DNA of 64,000 nucleotides, taken from the NCBI RefSeq assembly GCF_024497955.1, contig NZ_JANHKP010000014.1, positions 62,001-126,000 on the forward strand, read 5' to 3'. How positions within the stretch are numbered: position 1 is the stretch's first letter; every line of letters begins with the position of its first letter. Origin of the DNA: Streptomyces sp. C10-9-1 (lineage in GTDB: Bacteria > Actinomycetota > Actinomycetes > Streptomycetales > Streptomycetaceae). Under the pieces are notes generated by a model, which worked only from the letters and a program-made list of their open reading frames with translations, ran no database searches and was not told the origin of the DNA. The position numbers and the translations under genes are program-made. This document shows positions 56,031 to 64,000 of the stretch, piece after piece.

Positions 56031-59000
56031 TCAGGAACCGAGGACGGTGGTGAGGAACTCACCCGTCCACGCGAGCAGTTCGCGCCCGACCACGGGCTTG
56101 CCGCCGATCTTCCCGGTGGTGGGCCGCGGCACCAGGACCTGGTGGACGGCGGGCTTGACCACCGCCCGAGGGTGCAGCCGCTTCAGCCGCAGCTCCTGCG
56201 ACTCGCGCAGCTCGACCGGTGCGAAGCGGATGTTCGGCCCCTGGAGCACGATCTCGCCGACCCCGCAGGCCCGCGCCAGCATCCGCAGCCCGGCCACCAG
56301 CAGCAGGTTCTCCACGGGCTCGGGGAGCTTGCCGTAGCGGTCGGTCAGCTCCTCGCGCACCGCCGCGATGTCCTCCTGGGAGGCGGCGGAGGCGATGGCA
56401 CGGTACGCCTGGAGCCGCAGCCGCTCCCCGGGGGCGTAGTCGTGCGGGACGTGGGCGTCCACCGGGAGCTCGATCTTGACCTCCAGCGGCGGCTCCTCCT
56501 CCGTGCCGCCCTCCAGGGAGGCGCGGTAGTCCGCGACCGCCTCGCCCACCATCCGCACGTACAGGTCGAAGCCGACGCCCGCGATGTGGCCGGACTGCTC
56601 GCCGCCGAGGAGGTTGCCCGCGCCGCGGATCTCCAGGTCCTTCATGGCGACGTACATGCCCGCGCCCATCTCGGTGTGCTGGGCGATGGTGGCGAGGCGC
56701 TCGTGGGCGGTCTCGGTCAGCGGCTTCTCCGGCGGGTAGAGGAAGTACGCGTAGCCGCGCTCCCGCCCCCGGCCGACCCGCCCTCGCAGCTGGTGCAGCT
56801 GGGAGAGGCCGAAGTTGTCGCCCCGCTCGACGATGAGGGTGTTGGCGTTGGAGATGTCGATGCCCGACTCGACGATCGTCGTCGAGACCAGCACGTCGAA
56901 CTTCTTCTCCCAGAAGTCGACCACCACCTGCTCCAGTGCCTGCTCCGACATCTGGCCGTGCGCGGTGGCGATCCGCGCCTCGGGCACGATCTCGCGCAGC
57001 CGCGCCGCGGCCCGGTCGATGGACTCCACCCGGTTGTGGATGTAGAAGACCTGCCCCTCGCGCAGCAGTTCGCGCCGGATCGCGGCACCGATCTGCTTCT
57101 CCTCGTAGGGGCCGACGAAGGTCAGCACGGGGTGCCGCTCCTCCGGCGGGGTCGTGATCGTGGACATCTCCCGGATGCCGGTGACCGCCATCTCCAGGGT
57201 GCGCGGGATCGGGGTCGCCGACATGGTGAGCACGTCGACGTTGGCCCGCAGCTTCTTCAGCTGCTCCTTGTGCTCCACGCCGAAGCGCTGCTCCTCGTCG
57301 ACGATGACGAGTCCGAGGTCCTTGAACTTCGTCTCCGAGGAGAACAGCCGGTGGGTGCCGATGACGATGTCGACGGAGCCGTCCCGCAGCCCCTCCAGGG
57401 TGGCCTTGGCCTCGGTGTCGCTCTGGAACCGCGACAGCGCCCGGGTGGCGACGGGGAACTGCGCGTAGCGCTCGCTGAAGGTGCCGTAGTGCTGCTGCAC
57501 GAGCAGGGTGGTGGGCACCAGGACGGCGACCTGCTTGCCGTCCTGGACCGCCTTGAAGGCGGCGCGGACCGCGATCTCCGTCTTGCCGTAGCCGACGTCG
57601 CCGCAGATCAGGCGGTCCATGGGAACGGTCTTCTCCATGTCCTCCTTGACCTCGGCGATGGTCGAGAGCTGGTCGGGCGTCTCCGCGTAGGGAAAGGCGT
57701 CCTCCAGCTCCCGCTGCCAGGGCGTGTCGGGGGCGAAGGCGTGTCCGGGGGCGGCCATCCGGGCCGAGTAGAGCCTGATCAGGTCGGCGGCGATCTCCTT
57801 GACCGCCTTCTTCGCCCGTGCCTTGGTCTTCGTCCAGTCCGCGCCGCCGAGGCGGTGCAGCGTGGGGGCCTCGCCGCCGACGTACTTGGTCACCTGCTCC
57901 AGCTGGTCGGTCGGGATGTAGAGCCGGTCACCGGGCTGCCCCCGCTTGGCGGGCGCGTACTCGACGAGGAGGTACTCGCGGGTGGCGCCCTGCACGGTGC
58001 GCTGCACCATCTCGATGTACCGGCCGACGCCGTGCTGCTCGTGGACGATGTGGTCCCCGGTCTCCAGGGTCAGCGGGTCGATGGTCTTGCGGCGGCGGGT
58101 GGGCATCCGCTGCCCGTCCTTGCCCGCCGCCTTCTGTCCCGACAGGTCCGTCTCGGTCAGCACCGCGATACCCAGCGAGGGGGCCACGAAGCCGTGGTCG
58201 GCGGAGCCGCGGACCACGTGCACCAGGGAGGGCGAGAGGTCCGTCAGGTCCGCGTCCAGGCGGGCGGCGACGCCCTCGCCGCCGAGGACCTCGACCGTCC
58301 GGGAGGCCGGGCCGTGCGCCTCGGTGACGTAGACCGTGCGCCAGCCGTCGGCGAGCCAGCCCTTGGTGTCGGCGAGTGCGCGGGCCGTGTCGCCCCGGTA
58401 CGCCTCGGGCGCCTGAAGGCCCAGGCGGAGGGTGTCCTCGTCCGCGTCCTCGGCGTCGGCCGCGAACGGCGAGACGGACCACCACATCATGCCGAGTTCC
58501 CGGGCCCGGTCCCGCACGTCGGCGATACCCCACAGGGAGGCAGCGCCCACGTCGATCGGGGCCTCTCCGCCGCCCGCGGTGGCCGCCCAGGACGCCTGGA
58601 GGAACTCCTGGCTGGTGGCGACGAGGTCCGCGGCCCGGGTGCGCACCCGCTCCGGGTCGCAGACCACCGCCATGGAGCCCTTCGGCAGCACGTCGAGCAG
58701 GAGTTCCATCTCGTCGACGAGCACGGGCGCGAGGGACTCCATGCCCTCGACGGCGATGCCCTCGGCGATCTTCCCCAGCAGCTCGCCGAGTTCGGGGTGG
58801 GCCTCGGCGAGCTCCGCGGCGCGGCGGCGCACGTCGTCGGTGAGCAGCAGCTCCCGGCACGGGGGTGCCCACAGCCCGTGCTCGGCGACCTCCAGGGAGC
58901 GCTGGTCCGCGACCTTGAAGTAGCGGATCTCCTCGACGTCGTCGCCCCAGAACTCCACCCGCAGGGGGTGCTCCTCGGTGGGCGGGAAGACGTCCAGGAT

Positions 59001-59564
59001 GCCGCCTCGGACGGCGAACTCCCCGCGCTTCTCGACCAGTTCGACACGGGAGTAGGCGGCGGCCGCGAGCGAGGCGACCACCTCGTCCAGATCCGCCCGC
59101 ATCCCCGTGCGCAGCGCCACCGGCTCCAGGTCGCCCAGCCCCTTGACCTGCGGCTGGAGCACCGAGCGCACGGGTGCGACGACCACGCTCACCGGCCCTG
59201 CGGCCGGGTCGTCCGCGGAGGGGTGGGCGAGGCGGCGCAGCACCGCGAGGCGGCGGCCCACCGTGTCGGAGCGGGGCGAGAGCCGCTCGTGGGGAAGGGT
59301 CTCCCAGGAGGGGAACTCCACGACGCCGTCACCGGGCAGCAGGGAGCGCAGCGCGGCGGCGAGGTCCTCGGCCTCGCGGCCGGTGGCCGTGACGGCCAGC
59401 ACCGGGCGGCCCGCGCCGCGGGCGAGCGCGGCCACCGACAGGGGCCGGGCGGCGGGCGGACCGACGAGGTCGACATGCGTCCGGTGGCCGTCCGTGGCCG
59501 CCGCGACCGCTTCGGCGAGCGCCGGGTCGGCTACGACGGCATCGAGGAGACCGTGCAGGCTCAT
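56031..59564 (-). CDS. mfd: Transcription-repair coupling factor
   Basis: 1177 residues from ATG 59564, the normal length for Mfd. UvrB-like N-terminal module ('GRPVLAVTATGREAEDLAAALRSLLPG', in part; 'PSWETLPHERLSP'), the RNA-polymerase-interacting CarD-like domain ('GDHIVHEQHGVGRYIEM'), the helicase motor with Walker A 'CGDVGYGKTEIAVRAAF', 'LVIVDEEQRFGVEHKEQLK', 'MSATPIPRTL', 'QLRGRVGRGRERGYAYF', and the C-terminal TRCF domain. It displaces stalled RNA polymerase and recruits UvrA in the cytoplasm. The upstream 260 bases hold its promoter; HNH gene downstream on the same strand. Confidence 0.97.
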   Translation of the reverse strand: MSLHGLLDAVVADPALAEAVAAATDGHRTHVDLVGPPAARPLSVAALARGAGRPVLAVTATGREAEDLAAALRSLLPGDGVVEFPSWETLPHERLSPRSDTVGRRLAVLRRLAHPSADDPAAGPVSVVVAPVRSVLQPQVKGLGDLEPVALRTGMRADLDEVVASLAAAAYSRVELVEKRGEFAVRGGILDVFPPTEEHPLRVEFWGDDVEEIRYFKVADQRSLEVAEHGLWAPPCRELLLTDDVRRRAAELAEAHPELGELLGKIAEGIAVEGMESLAPVLVDEMELLLDVLPKGSMAVVCDPERVRTRAADLVATSQEFLQASWAATAGGGEAPIDVGAASLWGIADVRDRARELGMMWWSVSPFAADAEDADEDTLRLGLQAPEAYRGDTARALADTKGWLADGWRTVYVTEAHGPASRTVEVLGGEGVAARLDADLTDLSPSLVHVVRGSADHGFVAPSLGIAVLTETDLSGQKAAGKDGQRMPTRRRKTIDPLTLETGDHIVHEQHGVGRYIEMVQRTVQGATREYLLVEYAPAKRGQPGDRLYIPTDQLEQVTKYVGGEAPTLHRLGGADWTKTKARAKKAVKEIAADLIRLYSARMAAPGHAFAPDTPWQRELEDAFPYAETPDQLSTIAEVKEDMEKTVPMDRLICGDVGYGKTEIAVRAAFKAVQDGKQVAVLVPTTLLVQQHYGTFSERYAQFPVATRALSRFQSDTEAKATLEGLRDGSVDIVIGTHRLFSSETKFKDLGLVIVDEEQRFGVEHKEQLKKLRANVDVLTMSATPIPRTLEMAVTGIREMSTITTPPEERHPVLTFVGPYEEKQIGAAIRRELLREGQVFYIHNRVESIDRAAARLREIVPEARIATAHGQMSEQALEQVVVDFWEKKFDVLVSTTIVESGIDISNANTLIVERGDNFGLSQLHQLRGRVGRGRERGYAYFLYPPEKPLTETAHERLATIAQHTEMGAGMYVAMKDLEIRGAGNLLGGEQSGHIAGVGFDLYVRMVGEAVADYRASLEGGTEEEPPLEVKIELPVDAHVPHDYAPGERLRLQAYRAIASAASQEDIAAVREELTDRYGKLPEPVENLLLVAGLRMLARACGVGEIVLQGPNIRFAPVELRESQELRLKRLHPRAVVKPAVHQVLVPRPTTGKIGGKPVVGRELLAWTGEFLTTVLGS

Positions 59565-59776
59565 GAAGGGCTTCCGTCCAGGAATCGAGGGGGGTGGGCA
59601 ACGCAAACGGCCCGGCGCGTCGTGGGCCCCGCGTCGGGGACGCGGGGCGGGCCGGGGGCTCCAGCCTACGACGCGCGGGGGACACCCGCGCGGGCGATCC
59701 GCGGGCGGGGGGCACGTTCGGCCACCGGACGGCCACGCTCCGCACAGGCGCCCGGCGGGCGGCCCGGGGAACACGG

Positions 59777-59815
59777 GCGGCCGCCGCCGGGGCCCTTCCC
59801 CCCGGCGGCGGCCGC
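59777..59815 (-). terminator. Terminator of the second ABC exporter operon
   Basis: Perfect 16-bp stem (59777-59792 / 59800-59815), seven-base loop, beginning 16 bases beyond the permease stop on the minus strand. Confidence 0.75.
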
Positions 59816-59831
59816 GTGTGCGGGAGTGCCC

Positions 59832-62408
59832 CTACTCGGTGGCGATCGCGTTCAGGACGTTCATCCGCCCCGCGCGGAAGGCCGGCACCAGTGCCGCGAA
59901 CAGGCCGACGAAGGCGGAGCCCACGAACACCGCGCCGATGGTCGGCCAGGGGATCTGCAGGACCTCCAGGCCCTCCAGCGCCAGGAGCTTCTGGGCGGCG
60001 GTGCCCCAGCCCATGCCGAGGCCGAGGCCGAGCAGGGCACCGAACAGGGCGATGACGACGGACTCCAGGCGGATCATGCGCCGCAGCTGCCTGCGGGACA
60101 GTCCGATGGCCCGCATCAGGCCGATCTCACGGGTCCGCTCCACCACCGACAGGGCGAGGGTGTTCACCACGCCGAGCACCGCGACGATGATCGCCAGCGC
60201 CAGCAGGCCGTAGACGATGTTCAGCAGCTGGCCGATCTGGTTCTTGAGGTCCTCCTTGTAGTCGGTCTGGTTCTTCACCGTGTACTGCGGGTACTCCGCG
60301 AGCGCGGACTTCAGGGCGGCGTAGGCCGCCTCCTCCTGGCCCTCCTGCGCCGTCGCGAACATGATCATGTTCTGCGGCATCAGGTCCGCGGGGAGGTACT
60401 TCTCGGCGGTGGCGATCGAGAAGTACTTGACCCCCCGGTCGATGTTGGTGTCGTCGGAGGTGACGGCGGCCACCGTGAGGCGCGCGGTGGCACCCCCGCG
60501 GAACTCCAGCTCGACGGTGTCGCCGACGGACACGCCGTGCTGCTCCGCGTAGTCGGAGCCCACCGAGAGGGCGTCCGGCCCGTAGGCGGCGGCGAGGTCC
60601 CCCTCCAGCGTCTCGCGGCGCACGTCCTCGGCGTAGGTGGCGTCGGCGGCCACGAGGTCCGCGGGCTCCGCGGAGCCGTCGGGGGCGGTGATCGTCGCCG
60701 CCACGGGGCGGTAGCCGGTGACGTGGGCCAGGCCCTCGGCCCCCTCCAGGGCCTCCCCGGCCTTCGGCACGATGGGAGCGCCGTCCTGGGCGGCGGACTG
60801 GACGATGAAGTCGGCGCCGACCGAGCGGTCGAGTTCGTCCGTGGCGGAGGCGACCATCGAGGAGCCGACCACCGACAGGCAGGCGACCAGGGCGAGCCCG
60901 ATCATCAGCGCGGCGCCGGTGGCCCCGGTGCGGCGGGGGTTGCGCAGCGCGTTGCGCTCGGCCATCCGTCCCACGGGGCCGAACACCCGCAGGACGAGCG
61001 CGGCGAGGACCCGCACGACGCCGCCGGCGAGCAGCGGGCCGACGACCACGAAGCCGACCAGTGACAGCAGGATGCCGAGGCCCAGCAGGACCGACCCCTC
61101 GGACGCCTTCTCCGCCCGGGTCGCGGCGAGGAGCGCGGCACCGCCGCCCAGCGACAGGACGAGGCCGACCGCGCCGCGGATGCGCCCGGCGCGGCCGTCG
61201 GAGGGCGTCCCCGCGTCCCGGAGGGCCGCCATGGGGGAGATCTTCCCGGCCCGGCGGGCGGGCAGGTAGGCGGCGACCACCGTGACGACCACGCCGAGCG
61301 CGAGCCCGACCACGGGGGTGGTCCACTTCACCGTCAGGTCGTCGAGCGAGAGGTTCATGCCCACGGCCGACATCAGCTTCATGAGGCCGACGGCCAGCCC
61401 CACACCGGCGGCGACGCCCGCGAGGGAGCCGACGAGGCCGAGCAGCAGCGCCTCGGTGAGCACGGACCGGTTCACCTGGCGGCGGTCGGCGCCGATCGCC
61501 CGCATCAGCCCGATCTCGCGGGTGCGCTGGGCGACGAGCATGGAGAAGGTGTTGACGATGAGGAACACGCCGACGAGCAGGGCGATGCCGGCGAAGCCGA
61601 GCATGGCGTACTTCATCACGTCGAGGAAGGAGCCGACCTGCTCGCGGCCCGCGTCGGCCGCCTCCTCGGCGGTCCGGAGCGTGTAGGGGGCGTCGAGCGC
61701 GGCGTCGAGGTCCCGCTTGAGGCGCTCGTCCGTCACGGAGTCCTCGCCGGTGACCAGGATCTCGGTGAAGACCCCCTCCTCGCCGAGGAGGTTGCGCTGC
61801 GCGGTGGCGGTGTCGAAGTAGACGATCGAGGCACCGGGGTTGGTGACCTGGAACGAGGCGATGCCGGAGATCCGCGCGGTGAAGTCGCCGGTGACGGCGA
61901 TGGTCCGCAGCTCGTCGCCGAGCTTCAGCCCGTGCTTGTCGGCGGTGTCGCCGTCGACCATCACCTCGGTGGGCCCGCGCGGCGCCTGCCCGGAGGTGAT
62001 CTTCATCGACTTGAGGTCGTTGTCGGTCCAGTTGGCGGCGATGGTGGGGGCGCCGCTGGTGGACCCGACGTTCTCGTTGTCCGCGTTCACCACGGTGACG
62101 CTGAGCGTGGCGACGGCGCCCTGGGCGGACTCCACGCCCGGGACGGCGCGCACCTCGTCGACCACCGAGGCGGGCAGCGTCCTGGGGACGCCGGTCGCGG
62201 GCCTGCCGTCGTCGTCGGGGCCCTCCGGGCTCACGGTGACGTCGGCGGAGGCGACCGCGAAGAGCTTGTCGAAGGTGGTGTTCATCGTGTCGGTGAACAC
62301 CAGGGTCCCCGAGACGAAGGCCACGGACAGCAGGACCGCCACCGCGGAGAGCGCCATCCGGCCCTTGTGGGCGAGGAAGTTGCGCAGCGAGGTCTTGAGG
62401 ACGGTCAT
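59832..62408 (-). CDS. FtsX-like ABC permease (two FtsX domains), second system
   Basis: 858 residues from ATG 62408, overlapping the ATPase stop (ATGA). 'MALSAVAVLLSVAFVSGTLVFTDTM', large extracytoplasmic domain, 'IALLVGVFLIVNTFSMLVAQRTREIGLMRAIGADRRQV' (in part), second periplasmic domain, then 'LGVVNTLALSVVERTREIGLMRAIGLSRRQLRRM' (in part). Same architecture and similar sequence as the permease at 17460, so the window holds two related exporters. Partner of the ATPase at 62405; substrate unknown. Confidence 0.9.
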   Translation of the reverse strand: MTVLKTSLRNFLAHKGRMALSAVAVLLSVAFVSGTLVFTDTMNTTFDKLFAVASADVTVSPEGPDDDGRPATGVPRTLPASVVDEVRAVPGVESAQGAVATLSVTVVNADNENVGSTSGAPTIAANWTDNDLKSMKITSGQAPRGPTEVMVDGDTADKHGLKLGDELRTIAVTGDFTARISGIASFQVTNPGASIVYFDTATAQRNLLGEEGVFTEILVTGEDSVTDERLKRDLDAALDAPYTLRTAEEAADAGREQVGSFLDVMKYAMLGFAGIALLVGVFLIVNTFSMLVAQRTREIGLMRAIGADRRQVNRSVLTEALLLGLVGSLAGVAAGVGLAVGLMKLMSAVGMNLSLDDLTVKWTTPVVGLALGVVVTVVAAYLPARRAGKISPMAALRDAGTPSDGRAGRIRGAVGLVLSLGGGAALLAATRAEKASEGSVLLGLGILLSLVGFVVVGPLLAGGVVRVLAALVLRVFGPVGRMAERNALRNPRRTGATGAALMIGLALVACLSVVGSSMVASATDELDRSVGADFIVQSAAQDGAPIVPKAGEALEGAEGLAHVTGYRPVAATITAPDGSAEPADLVAADATYAEDVRRETLEGDLAAAYGPDALSVGSDYAEQHGVSVGDTVELEFRGGATARLTVAAVTSDDTNIDRGVKYFSIATAEKYLPADLMPQNMIMFATAQEGQEEAAYAALKSALAEYPQYTVKNQTDYKEDLKNQIGQLLNIVYGLLALAIIVAVLGVVNTLALSVVERTREIGLMRAIGLSRRQLRRMIRLESVVIALFGALLGLGLGMGWGTAAQKLLALEGLEVLQIPWPTIGAVFVGSAFVGLFAALVPAFRAGRMNVLNAIATE

Positions 62409-63190
62409 GAGGTGCGCCCCCGGGCGTCGAAGTCCTTCATCCGGTCGAGGACGGCCTCGGCCGTCGGCCGGAGCATCTCGTCGACGATGCGGCCGTCCGC
62501 GAGGTAGAGCACCCGGTCCGCGTAGGAGGCGGCGACGGGGTCGTGGGTGACCATGACGATGGTCTGGCCGAGTTCGTCGACCGAGCGGCGCAGGAAGCCC
62601 AGGACCTCGGCCCCGGCGCGGGAGTCCAGGTTGCCGGTGGGCTCGTCGCCGAAGATGATCTCGGGACGGGCGGCCAGGGCGCGGGCGACGGCCACGCGCT
62701 GCTGCTGCCCGCCGGAGAGCTGGGTCGGCCGGTGCTTGAGCCGCTCCGCCAGGCCGACGGTCTCGACCACGCGGTTCAGCCAGGCCGCGTCGGGCCGACG
62801 GCCGGCGATATCCATGGGGAGGGTGATGTTCTCCAGGGCGTTGAGCGTCGGCAGCAGGTTGAACGCCTGGAAGATGAAACCGATGCGGTCCCGGCGCAGG
62901 CGGGTGAGCTTCTTGTCCTTGAGGCCGGTGATCTCGGTGTCGTCGATGGAGATCTGGCCCGAAGTCACGGTGTCCAGGCCCGCGAGGCAGTGCATCAGCG
63001 TCGACTTGCCCGAGCCGGAGGGGCCCATGATCGCGGTGAACTGCCCGCGGTGGATGTCCACGTCGACGTGGTCGAGGGCGACGACGCGCGTCTCGCCGTC
63101 GCCGTACGCCTTGACGACCTGCCGCCCCCGGGCGGCGACGGCCGACCCTCCGGTCTCCCCGCGTGCGGGGGTGGTCACAGCCGTGGTCAC
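62405..63190 (-). CDS. ABC exporter ATP-binding protein, second system
   Basis: 261 residues from GTG 63190, seven bases after AGGAGA. Walker A 'GPSGSGKST', 'FIFQAFNLLPTLNALENITLPMDIAGRR' (in part), signature 'LSGGQQQRVAVARAL', Walker B 'EIIFGDEPTGNLDS', 'MVTHDPVAASYADRVLYL'. Largely identical to the ATPase at 16514 through the nucleotide-binding core. MacB/LolD class. Transcribed with the overlapping permease. Confidence 0.92.
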   Translation of the reverse strand: MTTAVTTPARGETGGSAVAARGRQVVKAYGDGETRVVALDHVDVDIHRGQFTAIMGPSGSGKSTLMHCLAGLDTVTSGQISIDDTEITGLKDKKLTRLRRDRIGFIFQAFNLLPTLNALENITLPMDIAGRRPDAAWLNRVVETVGLAERLKHRPTQLSGGQQQRVAVARALAARPEIIFGDEPTGNLDSRAGAEVLGFLRRSVDELGQTIVMVTHDPVAASYADRVLYLADGRIVDEMLRPTAEAVLDRMKDFDARGRTS

Positions 63191-63693
63191 GGTCGGTCTC
63201 CTAGCTCTGGGGTGCGGTGGCCCCCGGGGCGGGCGGGCCGCCGCCGGGGGTGCTTCGAGTCTTCCGGCCCGGGGAGGGAAAAGCCCTGGTGCACGGCGCA
63301 GTCGTGAGGCGGGGGTTTTCCCCACCCCCGTGCGCCGGGCGCCCCCCTCAGGGCGTAAGGACACGGTAAGGAAAGAGATGTTCCGGCCACGTCGTCCGCC
63401 GGGACGAACGCTTCCCGGTCCCGGGTAAGGGACGGCCCTTAGGGGTGTCCACCCTGGGGCGGAGGCGCGGGTACGGCGAAAGGAGCAGGGCCCGGGGCCG
63501 CGGGTACGCCGCGCCGCCCGGCCCGGGCGGCGCGGCGCGGCCGGGACGGCGCGGCCGGCCGCGCACAGAATCGTCACCGAACCGACATACCGTACGGTCG
63601 GTAACCCCTTACGGCGCCCTCTACCGGTGAGTAACGTACCCGGACCACCCGCGCCACCCGCCCCGTCCCCCTCGGGCGGCAAGGAGCATGCCG
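63191..63693. other. Divergent promoter region
   Basis: 500 bases between the ABC operon and the gene that leaves the window. It contains the palindromic site at 63587 and no credible coding sequence; open frames here have no ribosome site and shadow-type composition. Confidence 0.5.
63587..63602. promoter_or_regulatory. Palindromic site with ACCGTACGGT core, possible TetR-type operator
   Basis: ATACCGTACGGTCGGT contains a perfect 10-base palindrome (63589-63598), with a partly matching ACCGAC eight bases to the left. It lies 92 bases before ATG 63694 and 400 bases upstream of the exporter operon. No TetR gene is visible inside the window. Confidence 0.35.
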
Positions 63694-64000
63694 ATGTCGT
63701 ACCACCCGCCCTTCCCCGATCCGCCGCCCCGGCACGGTTCCGGGGCCCACCGCGCCCGCCCCGGGAGCGCCGGCCCCGCACACGGCTCCCCGCACCCCGG
63801 CCGCCCGGCCGGGTACGGCCCCTGGGCGGAGCCCGCGGCCGACACCTGGGCCGACCCCGCGGCCGGTACCTGGGCGGAGCCCGCCCGGGACCCCTGGGCG
63901 GGCACGCACGGCACCCCGCTCGGCACCCCGCGCGCGCCCGGGCCCGCCGACGAGCGGGGAGCGGTGCGCCGGCTGGGCTCGGCCTACCGGCTGCTGCGGC
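63694..64000 (+). CDS. Start of a Pro/Trp-rich N-terminus, gene truncated by the window edge
   Basis: Open from ATG 63694 (GGAG seven bases upstream; another ATG at 63688 abuts that site) to the last base, about 102 codons without a stop. The sequence is low-complexity Pro/Gly/Ala with four spaced Trp-Ala-(E/D/G) units ('GPWAEPAADTWADPAAGTWA'), and turns into ordered sequence at the very end ('GAVRRLGSAYRLLR'). It looks like the disordered N-terminal tail of a membrane or regulatory protein; family unknown. Confidence 0.6.
   Translation, partial: MSYHPPFPDPPPRHGSGAHRARPGSAGPAHGSPHPGRPAGYGPWAEPAADTWADPAAGTWAEPARDPWAGTHGTPLGTPRAPGPADERGAVRRLGSAYRLLR

Noticed and set aside
55938..61064. A 1708-codon plus-strand open frame
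   Set aside because: It runs antisense to mfd and the ABC permease and is a GC-skew shadow: its translation is Arg/Gly/His/Val-rich without motifs, and the minus-strand proteins are unmistakable.
1..64000. CRISPR arrays, rRNA genes, prophage
   Set aside because: No regularly spaced short repeats, no rRNA sequence and no phage structural or integrase genes were seen.

Overview
The window is very GC-rich chromosomal DNA from a Streptomyces-type actinomycete. Evidence: strong third-position GC bias, many GTG (and some TTG) starts, many apparently leaderless genes with a TANNNT box 6-7 bases before the start codon, a tRNA-Leu with anticodon UAA that I read as bldA (16047-16129, minus strand), and a core gene order (ppx - DUF501 - FtsB/DivIC - eno - two Rpf/LysM cell-wall lytic proteins - P450 - MazG - SurA-like lipoprotein ... 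mfd - ABC exporter) that I recognise from streptomycete chromosomes.

Layout. 1-4.2 kb: a truncated PLP decarboxylase and an SRPBCC protein, then a four-gene cluster of three Roadblock/LC7 proteins and one DUF4388 protein; two of these genes carry the rare leucine codon TTA. 4.2-16 kb: housekeeping and small conserved genes (RpiR regulator, cystathionine beta-synthase, SGNH hydrolase, thiolase, BI-1 membrane protein, a second Roadblock gene, ArsR regulator, ACT protein), then bldA. 16.5-25.8 kb: an ABC exporter, cyclopropane fatty acid synthase, NDH-2 with two Rex-like operators, a LuxR regulator and a VOC protein. 25.9-26.9 kb: a Phd/YefM-RelE toxin-antitoxin pair bracketed by a near-perfect 180-bp direct repeat that includes the 3' end of ppx. 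26.8-36 kb: the conserved eno/rpf/mazG block read leftward, with a c-di-AMP (ydaO-type) riboswitch in front of the first rpf gene. 36.3-38.6 kb: a glycosyltransferase/polysialyltransferase-like pair.

39-47.7 kb is an accessory block that looks like an uncharacterised amino-acid-type specialised-metabolite cluster: a haem-oxygenase-like diiron oxidase (with a TTA codon at position 12), an isoleucine-dioxygenase-like Fe/2OG hydroxylase, a molybdopterin oxidoreductase, an aldo/keto reductase, a PLP aminotransferase/cyclase and an ornithine-cyclodeaminase-family enzyme in one leftward operon. Behind it is a separately terminated EamA exporter with its own leader peptide and hairpins. 47.8-56 kb: a methyltransferase, a soluble Ser/Thr kinase, an N6-adenine DNA methylase-like protein with an HPPF motif, and small exported or membrane proteins. 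56-64 kb: mfd, a second ABC exporter paralogous to the one at 16.5 kb, and the start of a gene that runs off the right edge.

A unifying thread is bldA. The window holds the UUA-reading tRNA and, by a by-eye scan, only three TTA-containing genes: two in the Roadblock cluster and one at the head of the accessory operon. This suggests that both units are developmentally gated. No computation or database search was run; all family names come from reading the translations.
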